A DNA stretch of 42,878 nucleotides from the IMG/VR virus record IMGVR_UViG_3300043570_003418, positions 1 through 42,878 of that record. One strand, written 5' to 3'. The notes beneath the pieces are model-generated. The model worked only from the letters and a program-made list of their open reading frames with translations, was not told the origin of the DNA and did no database searches. Every line of letters begins with the position of its first letter. Positions within the stretch are counted from its first letter, which is position 1. The translations under genes and the position numbers were made by a program. This document shows positions 38,038 through 42,878 of the stretch, one piece after another. Source of the DNA: a virus.

Positions 38038-38379
38038 ATGAACAATAATATCTCAACTGCAGCCGATGCATATCGTACTATGCTAACAGAAGGAAAACCG
38101 GTTACATTGACTGTTCCTTTTCTTGGCTATGCGCATGAAGAGAAAGGTATTATTGCCAAAGCAAAAAAGCTTGGTACAGCCAACGGCTTTAAATTTGTTA
38201 GCAGTCGGTATAACCGCTTTGATAAAGCCGCGTATGTAACATTCAAAGGTGACAGCCCTAAGTTGCAAAAATGGTTAGACAAGTGGAAACACACCGAGGA
38301 AGGCGCATCTGTTCGTCATCTTGGCACTATGTGGGATTGGACCGCAGGCGGAGAAAGTGATGTAAGAGATCAAATTTAA
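38038..38379 (+). CDS. Tagged late protein, fourth of the tandem family
   Basis: 113 residues from ATG 38038. The tag is shortened: NNISTAADAYRTMLTE/G. The core PVTLTVPFLGYAHEEKGIIA...GFKFVSSRYNRFDKAAYVTF...LQKWLDKWKHTEE is a divergent copy of that in the second and third proteins. A TATAAAAA sequence six bases before the ATG is a one-mismatch late promoter. Confidence 0.6.
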   Translation: MNNNISTAADAYRTMLTEGKPVTLTVPFLGYAHEEKGIIAKAKKLGTANGFKFVSSRYNRFDKAAYVTFKGDSPKLQKWLDKWKHTEEGASVRHLGTMWDWTAGGESDVRDQI

Positions 38380-38421
38380 TTGTAAAGGTGTAATATTTTT
38401 CTTTAAACGCACAACAACTTA

Positions 38422-38429
38422 TATAAATA
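38422..38429 (+). promoter_or_regulatory. Late promoter
   Basis: TATAAATA six bases before the small ORF at 38436. Confidence 0.7.
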
Positions 38430-38435
38430 AAGCGT

Positions 38436-38534
38436 ATGGTACAGGACAAACATAATAATACAGCAAACGAGCAGCTCGCAGGACCTGCGCCGTTCCGCTG
38501 CAGTATTATATCAAAGGGATATCCGCCTGCATAG
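38436..38534 (+). CDS. Possible 32-residue late peptide
   Basis: Frame MVQDKHNNTANEQLAGPAPF plus twelve more residues ending in PPA. It has a perfect late promoter at the standard distance and a terminator behind it. No homologue recognised. It could be a real small peptide, or the promoter may serve only a short RNA. Confidence 0.35.
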   Translation: MVQDKHNNTANEQLAGPAPFRCSIISKGYPPA

Positions 38535-38564
38535 AATCCAGACACTGTAAATTTAAAACACTTA

Positions 38565-38596
38565 CCTTTGTTCTGGAAACGGAACAAAGGTTTTTT
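38565..38596 (+). terminator. Strong intrinsic terminator
   Basis: CCTTTGTTC (38565-38573) pairs perfectly with GAACAAAGG (38582-38590), followed by TTTTTT. It closes the tagged late cluster and separates it from the tRNA region. Confidence 0.88.
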
Positions 38597-38622
38597 ATTT
38601 TTACATTTTAGACAAAAACTCC

Positions 38623-38651
38623 TTTACAAATCTCAATTTTTAGATTATAAT
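38623..38651 (+). promoter_or_regulatory. Early promoter of the tRNA region
   Basis: TTTACA 38623-38628, 17 bp spacer, TATAAT 38646-38651. No ORF follows; the transcript enters structured RNA and tRNA genes. Confidence 0.85.
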
Positions 38652-38657
38652 AATCGC

Positions 38658-38845
38658 ATAACAAACGGCAACAACACGTTGCCCAACAATTTTTCAAAAT
38701 CTCAATGCGCGCCTTGTGCTACAAACAAGGTAACGACCGTGGTTGAACGGCTTGGATCTGAAAAGAGATGCAATGACAGTAAGTTTAAATATGGAGCCGT
38801 GAGTCCCTTAGCGCACACCAATGCGCAACTCACAAATTTTCAAAA
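38658..38845 (+). ncRNA. Structured non-coding stretch at the start of the RNA cluster
   Basis: No ORF with start and likely function. Two hairpins are visible: CCTTGT/ACAAGG (38712-38717, 38725-38730) and a two-part one with GTGAGT/ACTCAC (38799-38804, 38828-38833) enclosing GCGCA/TGCGC (38811-38815, 38822-38826). They may be processing sites or small stable RNAs like the non-tRNA species of the T4 tRNA cluster. Confidence 0.4.
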
Positions 38846-38880
38846 CCTCCTGTAGCTCATCGGAAGAGCGGATTGGATAA
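38846..38880 (+). pseudogene. 5' fragment of a tRNA gene
   Basis: CCTCCTGTAGCTCATCGGAA continues to GAGCG and looks like a tRNA acceptor strand, TA at positions 8-9 and a complete GCTC/GAGC D-arm. No anticodon arm with U33 can be formed and no matching 3' acceptor strand is nearby. The next tRNA starts one base later. Confidence 0.5.
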
Positions 38881-38881
38881 T

Positions 38882-38974
38882 GCTAGTGTGACCTGAATGG
38901 TAAAGGCCGTTCTTTATAAGGGCGTAAAATCCGGCTAGACCGGTATGTGGGTTCGACCCCCACCACTAGTACCA
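38882..38974 (+). tRNA. Class II tRNA with apparent UAU anticodon
   Basis: Acceptor GCTAGTG/CACTAGT (G1-U72 wobble), discriminator A, encoded CCA. The T arm is GTGGG-TTCGACC-CCCAC and a long variable arm has CCGG-CTAGA-CCGG. The anticodon stem CGTTC/GGGCG (two G-U pairs) encloses loop TTTATAA, which reads as anticodon UAU (Ile AUA). A long variable arm is normally found in Leu, Ser and Tyr tRNAs, so either identity or structure is unusual. The D-stem is weak (A10-C25). Confidence 0.7.
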
Positions 38975-38987
38975 AAACTTTATAAAA

Positions 38988-39022
38988 AAAGATGTAGCTT
39001 AGTGATAAAGCGGGTGCTTTTG
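38988..39022 (+). pseudogene. 5' half of a tRNA interrupted by a homing endonuclease gene
   Basis: Acceptor strand AAAGATG, TA, D-arm GCTT/AAGC, G26, anticodon stem strand GGTGC and the loop TTTTG, where the endonuclease cassette (TATAAATA) begins. The anticodon would be UUG (Gln); reading the stem one base earlier gives UUU (Lys). The 3' half, which should end near CATCTTT plus CCA, was not found before the next tRNA. Confidence 0.6.
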
Positions 39023-39030
39023 TATAAATA
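39023..39030 (+). promoter_or_regulatory. Late promoter of the inserted endonuclease
   Basis: TATAAATA fused directly to the broken tRNA anticodon loop; ATG 39036 follows after five bases. The leader TATAAATACAATTATG is shared with the minus-strand endonuclease at 34437. Confidence 0.8.
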
Positions 39031-39035
39031 CAATT

Positions 39036-39815
39036 ATGCAACGTATTACAAAAGAATGCCCACAATGTAAGAAACACATTTCATTAAGCAATTTTAACAA
39101 ACATATTACACGTTGTATTGATGGAATAATAATTCAAAAACATATGCCAAAAAAGGAGTGTGAAAACTGCGGAAAGGAATTTAATGTTTCAAATTATAAT
39201 ACTCATTATAATGCTTGCTTACAAGGTTATGTAAGACAACCCATAGTTGGTTTAGGGCCACAAAATCAACATACTAAAGCTAAACGTTTAGGTTTACCTA
39301 AGCCAATAATTTCCGAAGAAACACGTAATAAATTAAGTGAAAAATGCGGTAAATGCATTTGGACTGATGAAATGAGAAAATCTCAATCCGATCACGCAAA
39401 ACGTCGTGGAATTGGAGGTAAATTTATCAATAACCGTATTGAATATAAAGATGTTAAATTAGGCTCAGGCTACGAATTAAAGGTAGCAATTTCATTAGAT
39501 GAAAATAATATCATATGGGAAAAACCAAAATCATTTGAATATACTGATCCTAATGGAAAAAACAGAAAATATACTCCTGATTTTTATCTACCTGAATATG
39601 ATGTATATCTTGATCCAAAAAATGATTTTTTAATTAATAATGTAAATCCAGCTATGGGGTTTTCAGATATAACAAAAATTGAGTTGGTTGAAATACAAAA
39701 TTCAATTAAAGTTTTCATTTTAGATAAAACTCAATTATCATGGTATAGTATTTCAAAAATGATTAATTTTGCAACTGCACTCAGGAACAGTAGCGATGCT
39801 CACGGTGTGGATTAA
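39036..39815 (+). CDS. PD-(D/E)XK (Vsr-like) homing endonuclease with tandem zinc fingers
   Basis: 259 residues. Two N-terminal zinc fingers, CPQCKKHISLSNFNKHITRC (8-27) and CENCGKEFNVSNYNTHYNAC, then a NUMOD-like helix (SEETRNKLSEKCGK). Residues about 140-200 carry the nuclease: GSGYELKVAISLDENNIIWE, then YTPDFYLPEYDVYLDPKNDF with the PD...DxK signature. This fold class resembles Vsr-like homing endonucleases reported with phage split inteins. The gene sits in the anticodon loop of a tRNA and is strongly AT-rich. Confidence 0.75.
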   Translation: MQRITKECPQCKKHISLSNFNKHITRCIDGIIIQKHMPKKECENCGKEFNVSNYNTHYNACLQGYVRQPIVGLGPQNQHTKAKRLGLPKPIISEETRNKLSEKCGKCIWTDEMRKSQSDHAKRRGIGGKFINNRIEYKDVKLGSGYELKVAISLDENNIIWEKPKSFEYTDPNGKNRKYTPDFYLPEYDVYLDPKNDFLINNVNPAMGFSDITKIELVEIQNSIKVFILDKTQLSWYSISKMINFATALRNSSDAHGVD

Positions 39816-39896
39816 GTTCCTGTCTTCGGATTGCCGTGGTTGTATGCTTGTTAAAGCTGTTCATAAAAAGCCATACAGAGGTTACGGGCTTCCTCT
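39782..39896 (+). ncRNA. Structured RNA between the endonuclease and tRNA-Pro
   Basis: Helices visible: CAGGAAC/GTTCCTG (39782-39788, 39816-39822), CACGG/CCGTG (39801-39805, 39834-39838, crossing the first as a possible pseudoknot), TGTATGCTT/AAGCCATACA (39841-39849, 39868-39877, one bulge) and AGAGG/CCTCT (39877-39881, 39892-39896). The first helix overlaps the end of the endonuclease gene. It does not read as the missing tRNA 3' half. No group I intron core motif was found. Confidence 0.45.
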
Positions 39897-39908
39897 AAAT
39901 TTTAATAT

Positions 39909-39984
39909 CTTCTACGGGCAAGGCTGGGTAGGCGCTTAGTTTGGGGCTAAGATGAGCAAGGTTCGATTCCTTGGTAGGAGACCA
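39909..39984 (+). tRNA. tRNA-Pro (UGG)
   Basis: Acceptor CTTCTAC/GTAGGAG, T arm CAAGG-TTCGATT-CCTTG, anticodon arm CTTAG-TTTGGGG-CTAAG with anticodon TGG, discriminator A and encoded CCA. The D-arm is short (GC/GC), as in other Pro tRNAs. Confidence 0.85.
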
Positions 39985-39990
39985 ATTTAC

Positions 39991-40069
39991 GGAGATGTGA
40001 CAGAGTGGCAATGTATCTGTTTGCTAAACAGAAGTCACCTTTAATAGGGTGCTCCGGTTCACAGGTTCG
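39991..40069 (+). tRNA. tRNA-Ser (GCU), broken in the T loop by a homing endonuclease gene
   Basis: Acceptor strand GGAGATG, D arm, anticodon arm CTGT-TTGCTAA-ACAG with anticodon GCT, a long variable arm and the first T-arm half ACAGG-TTCG. The sequence then changes to the late-promoter leader of the HNH gene. The expected 3' strand (AATCCTGT then CATCTCC) is not found after that gene, so the tRNA appears inactivated. Confidence 0.75.
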
Positions 40070-40076
40070 TAATTTG

Positions 40077-40084
40077 TATAAATA
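40077..40084 (+). promoter_or_regulatory. Late promoter of the HNH gene
   Basis: TATAAATA seven bases after the tRNA break and eight bases before ATG 40093. Confidence 0.75.
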
Positions 40085-40092
40085 GTTTTATA

Positions 40093-40881
40093 ATGGACTA
40101 TGAACGAATTTACAATCAACTTATTCAGTATAGGAAAACAAATCCTATACTTTCCGGATATAAAGAAAATCATCATATAATTCCTTCATCACTAGGAGGA
40201 TCTGATGATAAGACAAATAAGGTTGCATTAACCGGTCGTGAACATTACATAGCCCATTTACTTCTTGCGAGATTTAATAGATGCGCTGAGAATGCTCATG
40301 CTATTTGGGCAATGCAAATGAAACCTTCTAAAAATTCAGATCGCCCATGTATTAAATCTGGTCGGATGTATGAATGGGCTCGCAAAGAATGTGCTAAATA
40401 TATTTCACGGAATAACAAGATTACTCAAAAAGGCGAACGAAATTCGCAATTTGGAAAGCATTGGATTTCAAATATTGATCTCAAGGAAAGTAGATGCATT
40501 GATAAAACATTGCCGATTCCCGAAGGATGGATTAAAGGCCGCAACAAATGGATAGTTTTTAAACGAAAACCTCGCCCATCACGAGCAAAAAATTTAAGGC
40601 CGCGTCAAAATAAAAAACAAATTGCTCGTGAGCTAAGGAGAGAAACCTTAAAAAGCAGAAAAGAAACAAATCAGTTATTAGCAAAATCATATTGGATTCA
40701 ATTTAATAATGGCAGTTATTCATCATTATGTGATTTTGCTAGAAATATTCTGATACCCGAATATAAGATTCGCAGATTATTCGTAGAATATATTTTAGAG
40801 TATCTTCCCATTAAAGGCGTTCCATTTAAATCAAAATTATACAAATCTCATTATATGGATGTTGATCTAGTTAAGAACTAG
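40093..40881 (+). CDS. HNH homing endonuclease inserted in a tRNA-Ser gene
   Basis: 262 residues. NHHIIPSSLGGSDDKTNKVA then LTGREHYIAHLLL (about 26-58) is the typical HNH core of phage homing endonucleases. The central part is basic with KGERNSQFGKHW (NUMOD-like) and the C-terminal third has a helix-turn-helix-like segment (SYSSLCDFARNILIPEYKIR). Own late promoter, AT-rich codon use. The insertion point is after TTCG of the T loop, a position used by many integrating elements. Confidence 0.85.
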   Translation: MDYERIYNQLIQYRKTNPILSGYKENHHIIPSSLGGSDDKTNKVALTGREHYIAHLLLARFNRCAENAHAIWAMQMKPSKNSDRPCIKSGRMYEWARKECAKYISRNNKITQKGERNSQFGKHWISNIDLKESRCIDKTLPIPEGWIKGRNKWIVFKRKPRPSRAKNLRPRQNKKQIARELRRETLKSRKETNQLLAKSYWIQFNNGSYSSLCDFARNILIPEYKIRRLFVEYILEYLPIKGVPFKSKLYKSHYMDVDLVKN

Positions 40882-40952
40882 GACCGATTGCTAATCGGAT
40901 CGAGGCAGTGATCCTGACCTTGGGGCGCAATACCTCCGGCATCCGCTTTTCT
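40882..40952 (+). ncRNA. Structured tRNA-like remnant after the HNH gene
   Basis: CCGA-TTGCTAA-TCGG (40885-40899) forms an anticodon-arm-like hairpin whose loop again reads GCT (Ser). GGATC/GATCC (about 40898-40915) and a GGGG...CCTC hairpin with loop CGCAATA follow, ending CATCCGC. This looks like a degenerate 3' part of a second tRNA-Ser, perhaps carried in with the endonuclease, but it does not pair fully with the 5' part at 39991. Confidence 0.4.
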
Positions 40953-40966
40953 AATATATAAACTAT

Positions 40967-41203
40967 ATGAAACAAACATACACACTAGCAAGCAGCGAAT
41001 TTTGCGGACCATGCGCAATGATTAAGAAGTATCTCTCAGAGAATAGCATCACCGTGGGAGTGATCAATATGGAAGATGATCAGCAGTTTTTTAGCGACAA
41101 CGGCATAAAGACTGTTCCGCTTCTCCTAAGCTCTGATGGCGCCAGATATGCTGGAGTTGATGCCATTCTGGGCCATTTTTCCGCAAAATCCGTAACCTGT
41201 TGA
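40967..41203 (+). CDS. Small thioredoxin/glutaredoxin-like protein
   Basis: 78 residues. SSEFCGPCAMIKKYL (9-23) has the CGPC redox site of thioredoxin, and IKTVPLLLSSDG supplies the cis-Pro. The length matches NrdC/NrdH-type glutaredoxins. It is the likely electron donor for the NrdA/NrdB reductase. It lies alone within the tRNA region. Confidence 0.82.
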   Translation: MKQTYTLASSEFCGPCAMIKKYLSENSITVGVINMEDDQQFFSDNGIKTVPLLLSSDGARYAGVDAILGHFSAKSVTC

Positions 41204-41246
41204 TTTTCAACGGCTGAAAATAAATGCAAAAACATGCATTTTTTCC

Positions 41247-41275
41247 TTTACAAAGCCGATTTTTTGTGGTATAAT
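41247..41275 (+). promoter_or_regulatory. Early promoter
   Basis: TTTACA 41247-41252, 17 bp spacer, TATAAT 41270-41275. No ORF begins behind it. Confidence 0.85.
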
Positions 41276-41887
41276 AATTCTGTAAGGCGAATCCAATTAG
41301 TCAAACGTAAATCGCAAAGTGAAATTAAACGCATTTTGTCCTTTACAAGGCCGACAAAATAGATTACAATTACAACACGATCAAACTGGTTGAGATTCAA
41401 AAACTCGGCTGATGCGATTCCTTCAAGGCAAAGTCTTGATTGTAGCTTGTTCTCCAAATACGATTGTTGCTAGGCGAAGGGCTAATAACCCTGCTGAATG
41501 GTGAAAATCCGTTCCGTTAATCACTACGCTCTAAATGAGGTTACCGCCTCGGAATGAGAAGCCCTAGTTAAAATCATTGAGGTCATGCTGAGTGACAATC
41601 GTGTTTGGACAACAACATTTCTTTGACAACATTTTGATTTAAAAACCCAGGAGCATTCAGTCCCTGGTACCAAACAAGAAGAATGTGATTCCGCTCCTCG
41701 CTTTGAGTTGAAGCCGTTCACAAGTAAAACTTCACTGAAACACTTTTAGGTGCCCATCCGCCGAATGCTGGGGTTAAACGTGCGAAGAGTACGGCCTTTA
41801 AATTTTAATAGCACGTTTATGAAACTGAGGTTGGTGTATATTGAGCATGCAGACAATCATAAAAGGTATTGGTGTAAATTTTTTAAT
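41276..41887 (+). ncRNA. Long non-coding stretch between the thioredoxin gene and the tRNA cluster
   Basis: About 680 bases lie between 41204 and the first tRNA at 41888, with no convincing ORF on either strand. Two early promoters start here. Hairpins include CCAGG/CCTGG (41647-41651, 41663-41667) and AAACGTGC/GCACGTTT (41776-41783, 41811-41818). It may hold one or more stable RNAs or a long leader for the tRNA operon; no family is recognised. Confidence 0.4.
41342..41370 (+). promoter_or_regulatory. Second early promoter, TACAAT at -10
   Basis: TTTACA 41342-41347, 17 bp spacer, TACAAT 41365-41370, 95 bases after the previous promoter. Confidence 0.7.
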
Positions 41888-41962
41888 CGCGGGTTAATCG
41901 AGTGGTTCAGATAGGTGTCTCATAAGCATCTCACGGGAGTTCGAATCTCCCACCCGCAACCA
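41888..41962 (+). tRNA. tRNA with CAU anticodon (Met or Ile2)
   Basis: Acceptor CGCGGGT/ACCCGCA with an unpaired C1-A72, a mark of bacterial initiator tRNA. The anticodon arm GGTGT-CTCATAA-GCATC gives CAT but lacks the three G-C pairs of initiators. T arm GGGAG-TTCGAAT-CTCCC, encoded CCA. Elongator Met, initiator Met or a lysidine-modified Ile tRNA cannot be separated here. Confidence 0.8.
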
Positions 41963-41969
41963 ATTTTAT

Positions 41970-42055
41970 GGGTAGGTATACCGTTAAGGAGACGGTTCAG
42001 ACTGTAAATCTGACGCCGCAAGGCTCGCTGGGATCGTTCCCCAGACTACCCACCA
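41970..42055 (+). tRNA. tRNA-Tyr (GUA)
   Basis: Acceptor GGGTAG with CTACCC, anticodon arm TCAGA-CTGTAAA-TCTGA with anticodon GTA, a long variable arm (ACGCCGCAAGGCTCG) typical of bacterial Tyr, T arm CTGGG/CCCAG, discriminator A and CCA. The T-loop ATCGTTC is atypical. Confidence 0.85.
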
Positions 42056-42060
42056 ATTTA

Positions 42061-42135
42061 CCTGATGTAGCTCAGAGGAAGAGCATCCGCTTGATAAGCG
42101 GAAGGTCGAGATATCGTAATTCTCCATCAGGACCA
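42061..42135 (+). tRNA. tRNA-Ile (GAU)
   Basis: Acceptor CCTGATG/CATCAGG, D-arm GCTC/GAGC, anticodon arm TCCGC-TTGATAA-GCGGA with anticodon GAT, T arm GAGA/TCTC, discriminator A and CCA. Confidence 0.85.
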
Positions 42136-42137
42136 AT

Positions 42138-42211
42138 TGAGGATTAGCATAATGGTAATGCATCTGACTTTGACTCAGAACATAGAAGTTCGATTCTTCT
42201 ATCCTCTACCA
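42138..42211 (+). tRNA. tRNA-Gln (UUG)
   Basis: Acceptor GAGGAT/ATCCTC with an unpaired first position (U1), as in Gln tRNAs. Anticodon arm CTGA-CTTTGAC-TCAG with anticodon TTG, T arm TAGAA/TTCTA region with TTCGATT loop, CCA encoded. It means a complete Gln tRNA exists apart from the interrupted one at 38988. Confidence 0.82.
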
Positions 42212-42220
42212 ATTTTCAAT

Positions 42221-42297
42221 CGTGGGTAGAACAAGATGGTTAGTTGAGTGTCTCATAAGCACTATTCTGGAGGATTCGAGCGCCTCACCCGCAACCA
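42221..42297 (+). tRNA. Second tRNA with CAU anticodon
   Basis: Acceptor CGTGGGT/ACCCGCA again with C1-A72 unpaired, anticodon arm AGTGT-CTCATAA-GCACT with the same loop as the tRNA at 41888, T loop TTCGAGC, CCA encoded. The T stem has one mismatch. It looks like a diverged duplicate of the first CAU tRNA. Confidence 0.72.
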
Positions 42298-42487
42298 ATT
42301 TAAGGTAATGACCCAGTTGTAAGAGTCCGCGGCTCGAGAAAACAAAATGTGTAAAGCTGCAGATGGTTTCGCAGCGCCGTTTGTGATGATAGGAAGACCC
42401 CAGGGCGCAAAAAAGAAACTGCGAAGTAAGGAAACCGAACATACCCGTGTTCATCACAATACAGTTATTCACGGGAATTTTTAAAAT
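42298..42487 (+). ncRNA. Candidate structured RNA between two tRNAs
   Basis: No tRNA and no ORF. Nested helices TTCGCAG/CTGCGAA (42368-42374, 42419-42425) and CGCC/GGCG (42375-42378, 42404-42407) form one arm. TTGTGATGA/TCATCACAA (42381-42389, 42451-42459) and CCCGTG/CACGGG (42444-42449, 42470-42475) are alternative or further helices, and an ATTTTT run follows the last. Size and place resemble the extra stable RNAs of the T4 tRNA cluster. Confidence 0.5.
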
Positions 42488-42562
42488 GGAGGTAAAGCTT
42501 TAATGGTGAAGCATCGAGCTTTTAACTCGAAGAACTGGGATCGTTACCCAGTGCCTCTACCA
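42488..42562 (+). tRNA. tRNA-Lys (UUU)
   Basis: Acceptor GGAGGTA/TGCCTCT (with G-U pairs), anticodon arm CGAG-CTTTTAA-CTCG with anticodon TTT, T stem CTGGG/CCCAG, discriminator A and CCA. Confidence 0.84.
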
Positions 42563-42567
42563 ATTTC

Positions 42568-42662
42568 CCTTGGTATCTACCCGCAATTTGGGTATTGCTC
42601 ACGAGTGTGAAGCAAGTCAGAAGTTAGGCTGGTCGCGACAGTAATCCTTCTGATGGCCAAGG
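42568..42662 (+). ncRNA. Candidate four-way-junction small RNA
   Basis: A closing helix CCTTGG/CCAAGG (42568-42573, 42657-42662) encloses three hairpins: TACCC/GGGTA with a seven-base loop (42578-42582, 42590-42594), TTGCTCAC/GTG-A-AGCAA with a GAGT loop (42595-42602, 42607-42615) and TCAGAAG/CTTCTGA (42617-42623, 42647-42653). The cloverleaf-like layout without an anticodon, T loop or CCA suggests a stable non-tRNA RNA. Confidence 0.6.
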
Positions 42663-42670
42663 CTCTTTCC

Positions 42671-42744
42671 GCGGGATTAGTTTAATGGTAAAATGATAGT
42701 CTTCCAAACTGAAGTCGAGAGTTCGATTCTCTCATCCCGCACCA
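42671..42744 (+). tRNA. tRNA-Gly (UCC)
   Basis: Acceptor GCGGGAT/ATCCCGC, anticodon loop CTTCCAA with anticodon TCC, T arm GAGAG-TTCGATT-CTCTC, discriminator A and CCA. Confidence 0.87.
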
Positions 42745-42752
42745 ATCATAAT

Positions 42753-42827
42753 GGGCTGTTAGTAGAATGGATATAACGTTGCGCTACGAACGCAAAGATC
42801 TAGGTTCAATTCCTGGGCGGCCTACCA
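42753..42827 (+). tRNA. tRNA-Arg (ACG)
   Basis: Acceptor GGGCTGT/GCGGCCT (several G-U pairs), anticodon arm TTGCG-CTACGAA-CGCAA with anticodon ACG, which needs A34 editing to inosine by a host TadA. T loop TTCAATT, discriminator A, CCA encoded. Confidence 0.85.
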
Positions 42828-42878
42828 ATTTTCGCTAATGCATTCGGGATACGATGCATCGGCAACTCTACCAGTGAA

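Noticed and set aside
38327-38587. Minus-strand ORF across the small peptide gene and terminator
   Set aside because: It runs through a perfect intrinsic terminator and a + strand late promoter, has no promoter or family signature, and reads as the complement of these signals.
38988-39908. Group I intron in the interrupted tRNA
   Set aside because: No P7 or other conserved core motifs were found and no 3' exon (expected near CATCTTT plus CCA) resumes after the endonuclease gene.
41524-41721. Minus-strand ORF in the long non-coding stretch
   Set aside because: No promoter or start context, no recognisable domain, and it lies over hairpins on the + strand.

Overview
The window looks like part of the genome of a T4-superfamily tailed phage (myovirus type), probably uncultured and with a Gram-negative, sigma70-type host. 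The main support is a set of recognisable T4-core enzymes: gene 42 dCMP hydroxymethylase, UvsX recombinase, gp41 replicative helicase, RNase H, NrdA/NrdB and a ClpP-like protease. Two promoter systems recur. Early promoters read TTTACA-N17-TATAAT with an exactly 17 bp spacer (eleven found, one of them TACAAT at -10). Late promoters read TATAAATA, as in T4, just upstream of late genes. Almost every gene is on the + strand and many overlap by ATGA or TAATG. No host chromosome genes are seen.

Layout. 1-2702: the end of a DGPA-repeat protein, then small uncharacterised early-type ORFs; four of the intergenic spaces share a leader element. 2708-9212: a DNA hypermodification block. It holds dCMP hydroxymethylase, a small Nmad1-like protein, a HAD phosphatase-kinase fusion, a cytidylyltransferase, an NAD-dependent sugar epimerase, a GT-B glycosyltransferase resembling T4 beta-glucosyltransferase, and a C5-methyltransferase-like protein. 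9235-13342: recombination and replication. UvsX is broken into two genes that carry the N and C halves of a split intein, with a GIY-YIG homing endonuclease gene between them; gp41 follows. 13363-27581: late genes, many beginning with a capsid-targeting-like tag (FKxYLxE type). These include an AAA ATPase, a nucleotidyltransferase, a ligase-like KWDG protein, an endolysin, a structural protein, a sulfotransferase and several conserved T4-type unknowns. 27597-35971: NrdB/NrdA, RNase H, zinc-ribbon proteins, a RecB/Cas4-like exonuclease, a ClpP-like protease and an HNH protein. 35982-38534: a late cluster with four tandem paralogues sharing a second tag (TAADAYRxMLxE). 38565-42878: a terminator, then a tRNA/stable-RNA region with eleven tRNA or tRNA-like genes (one broken), two further 5' fragments, several structured non-coding stretches, two homing endonuclease genes that interrupt tRNAs, and a small thioredoxin-like gene.

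How it fits together. Hydroxymethyl-dCMP made by gp42 would enter DNA and could then be decorated with a sugar built by the neighbouring kinase, cytidylyltransferase, epimerase and glycosyltransferase genes. UvsX activity should depend on protein trans-splicing: both halves have early promoters, while the intervening endonuclease has a late promoter inside a hairpin that masks its start codon. Five homing endonuclease genes plus one remnant have invaded uvsX, a tagged late gene, an exonuclease and two tRNAs. The tagged late proteins are candidates for packaging into the head and delivery into the host with the DNA.

The strongest candidates for an undescribed system are the fractured uvsX gene with its opposed early/late promoter logic, the tagged set of packaged enzymes, the sugar-modification cluster, and the structured RNAs in the tRNA region. 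All functional statements come from reading motifs by eye; no database search was run.
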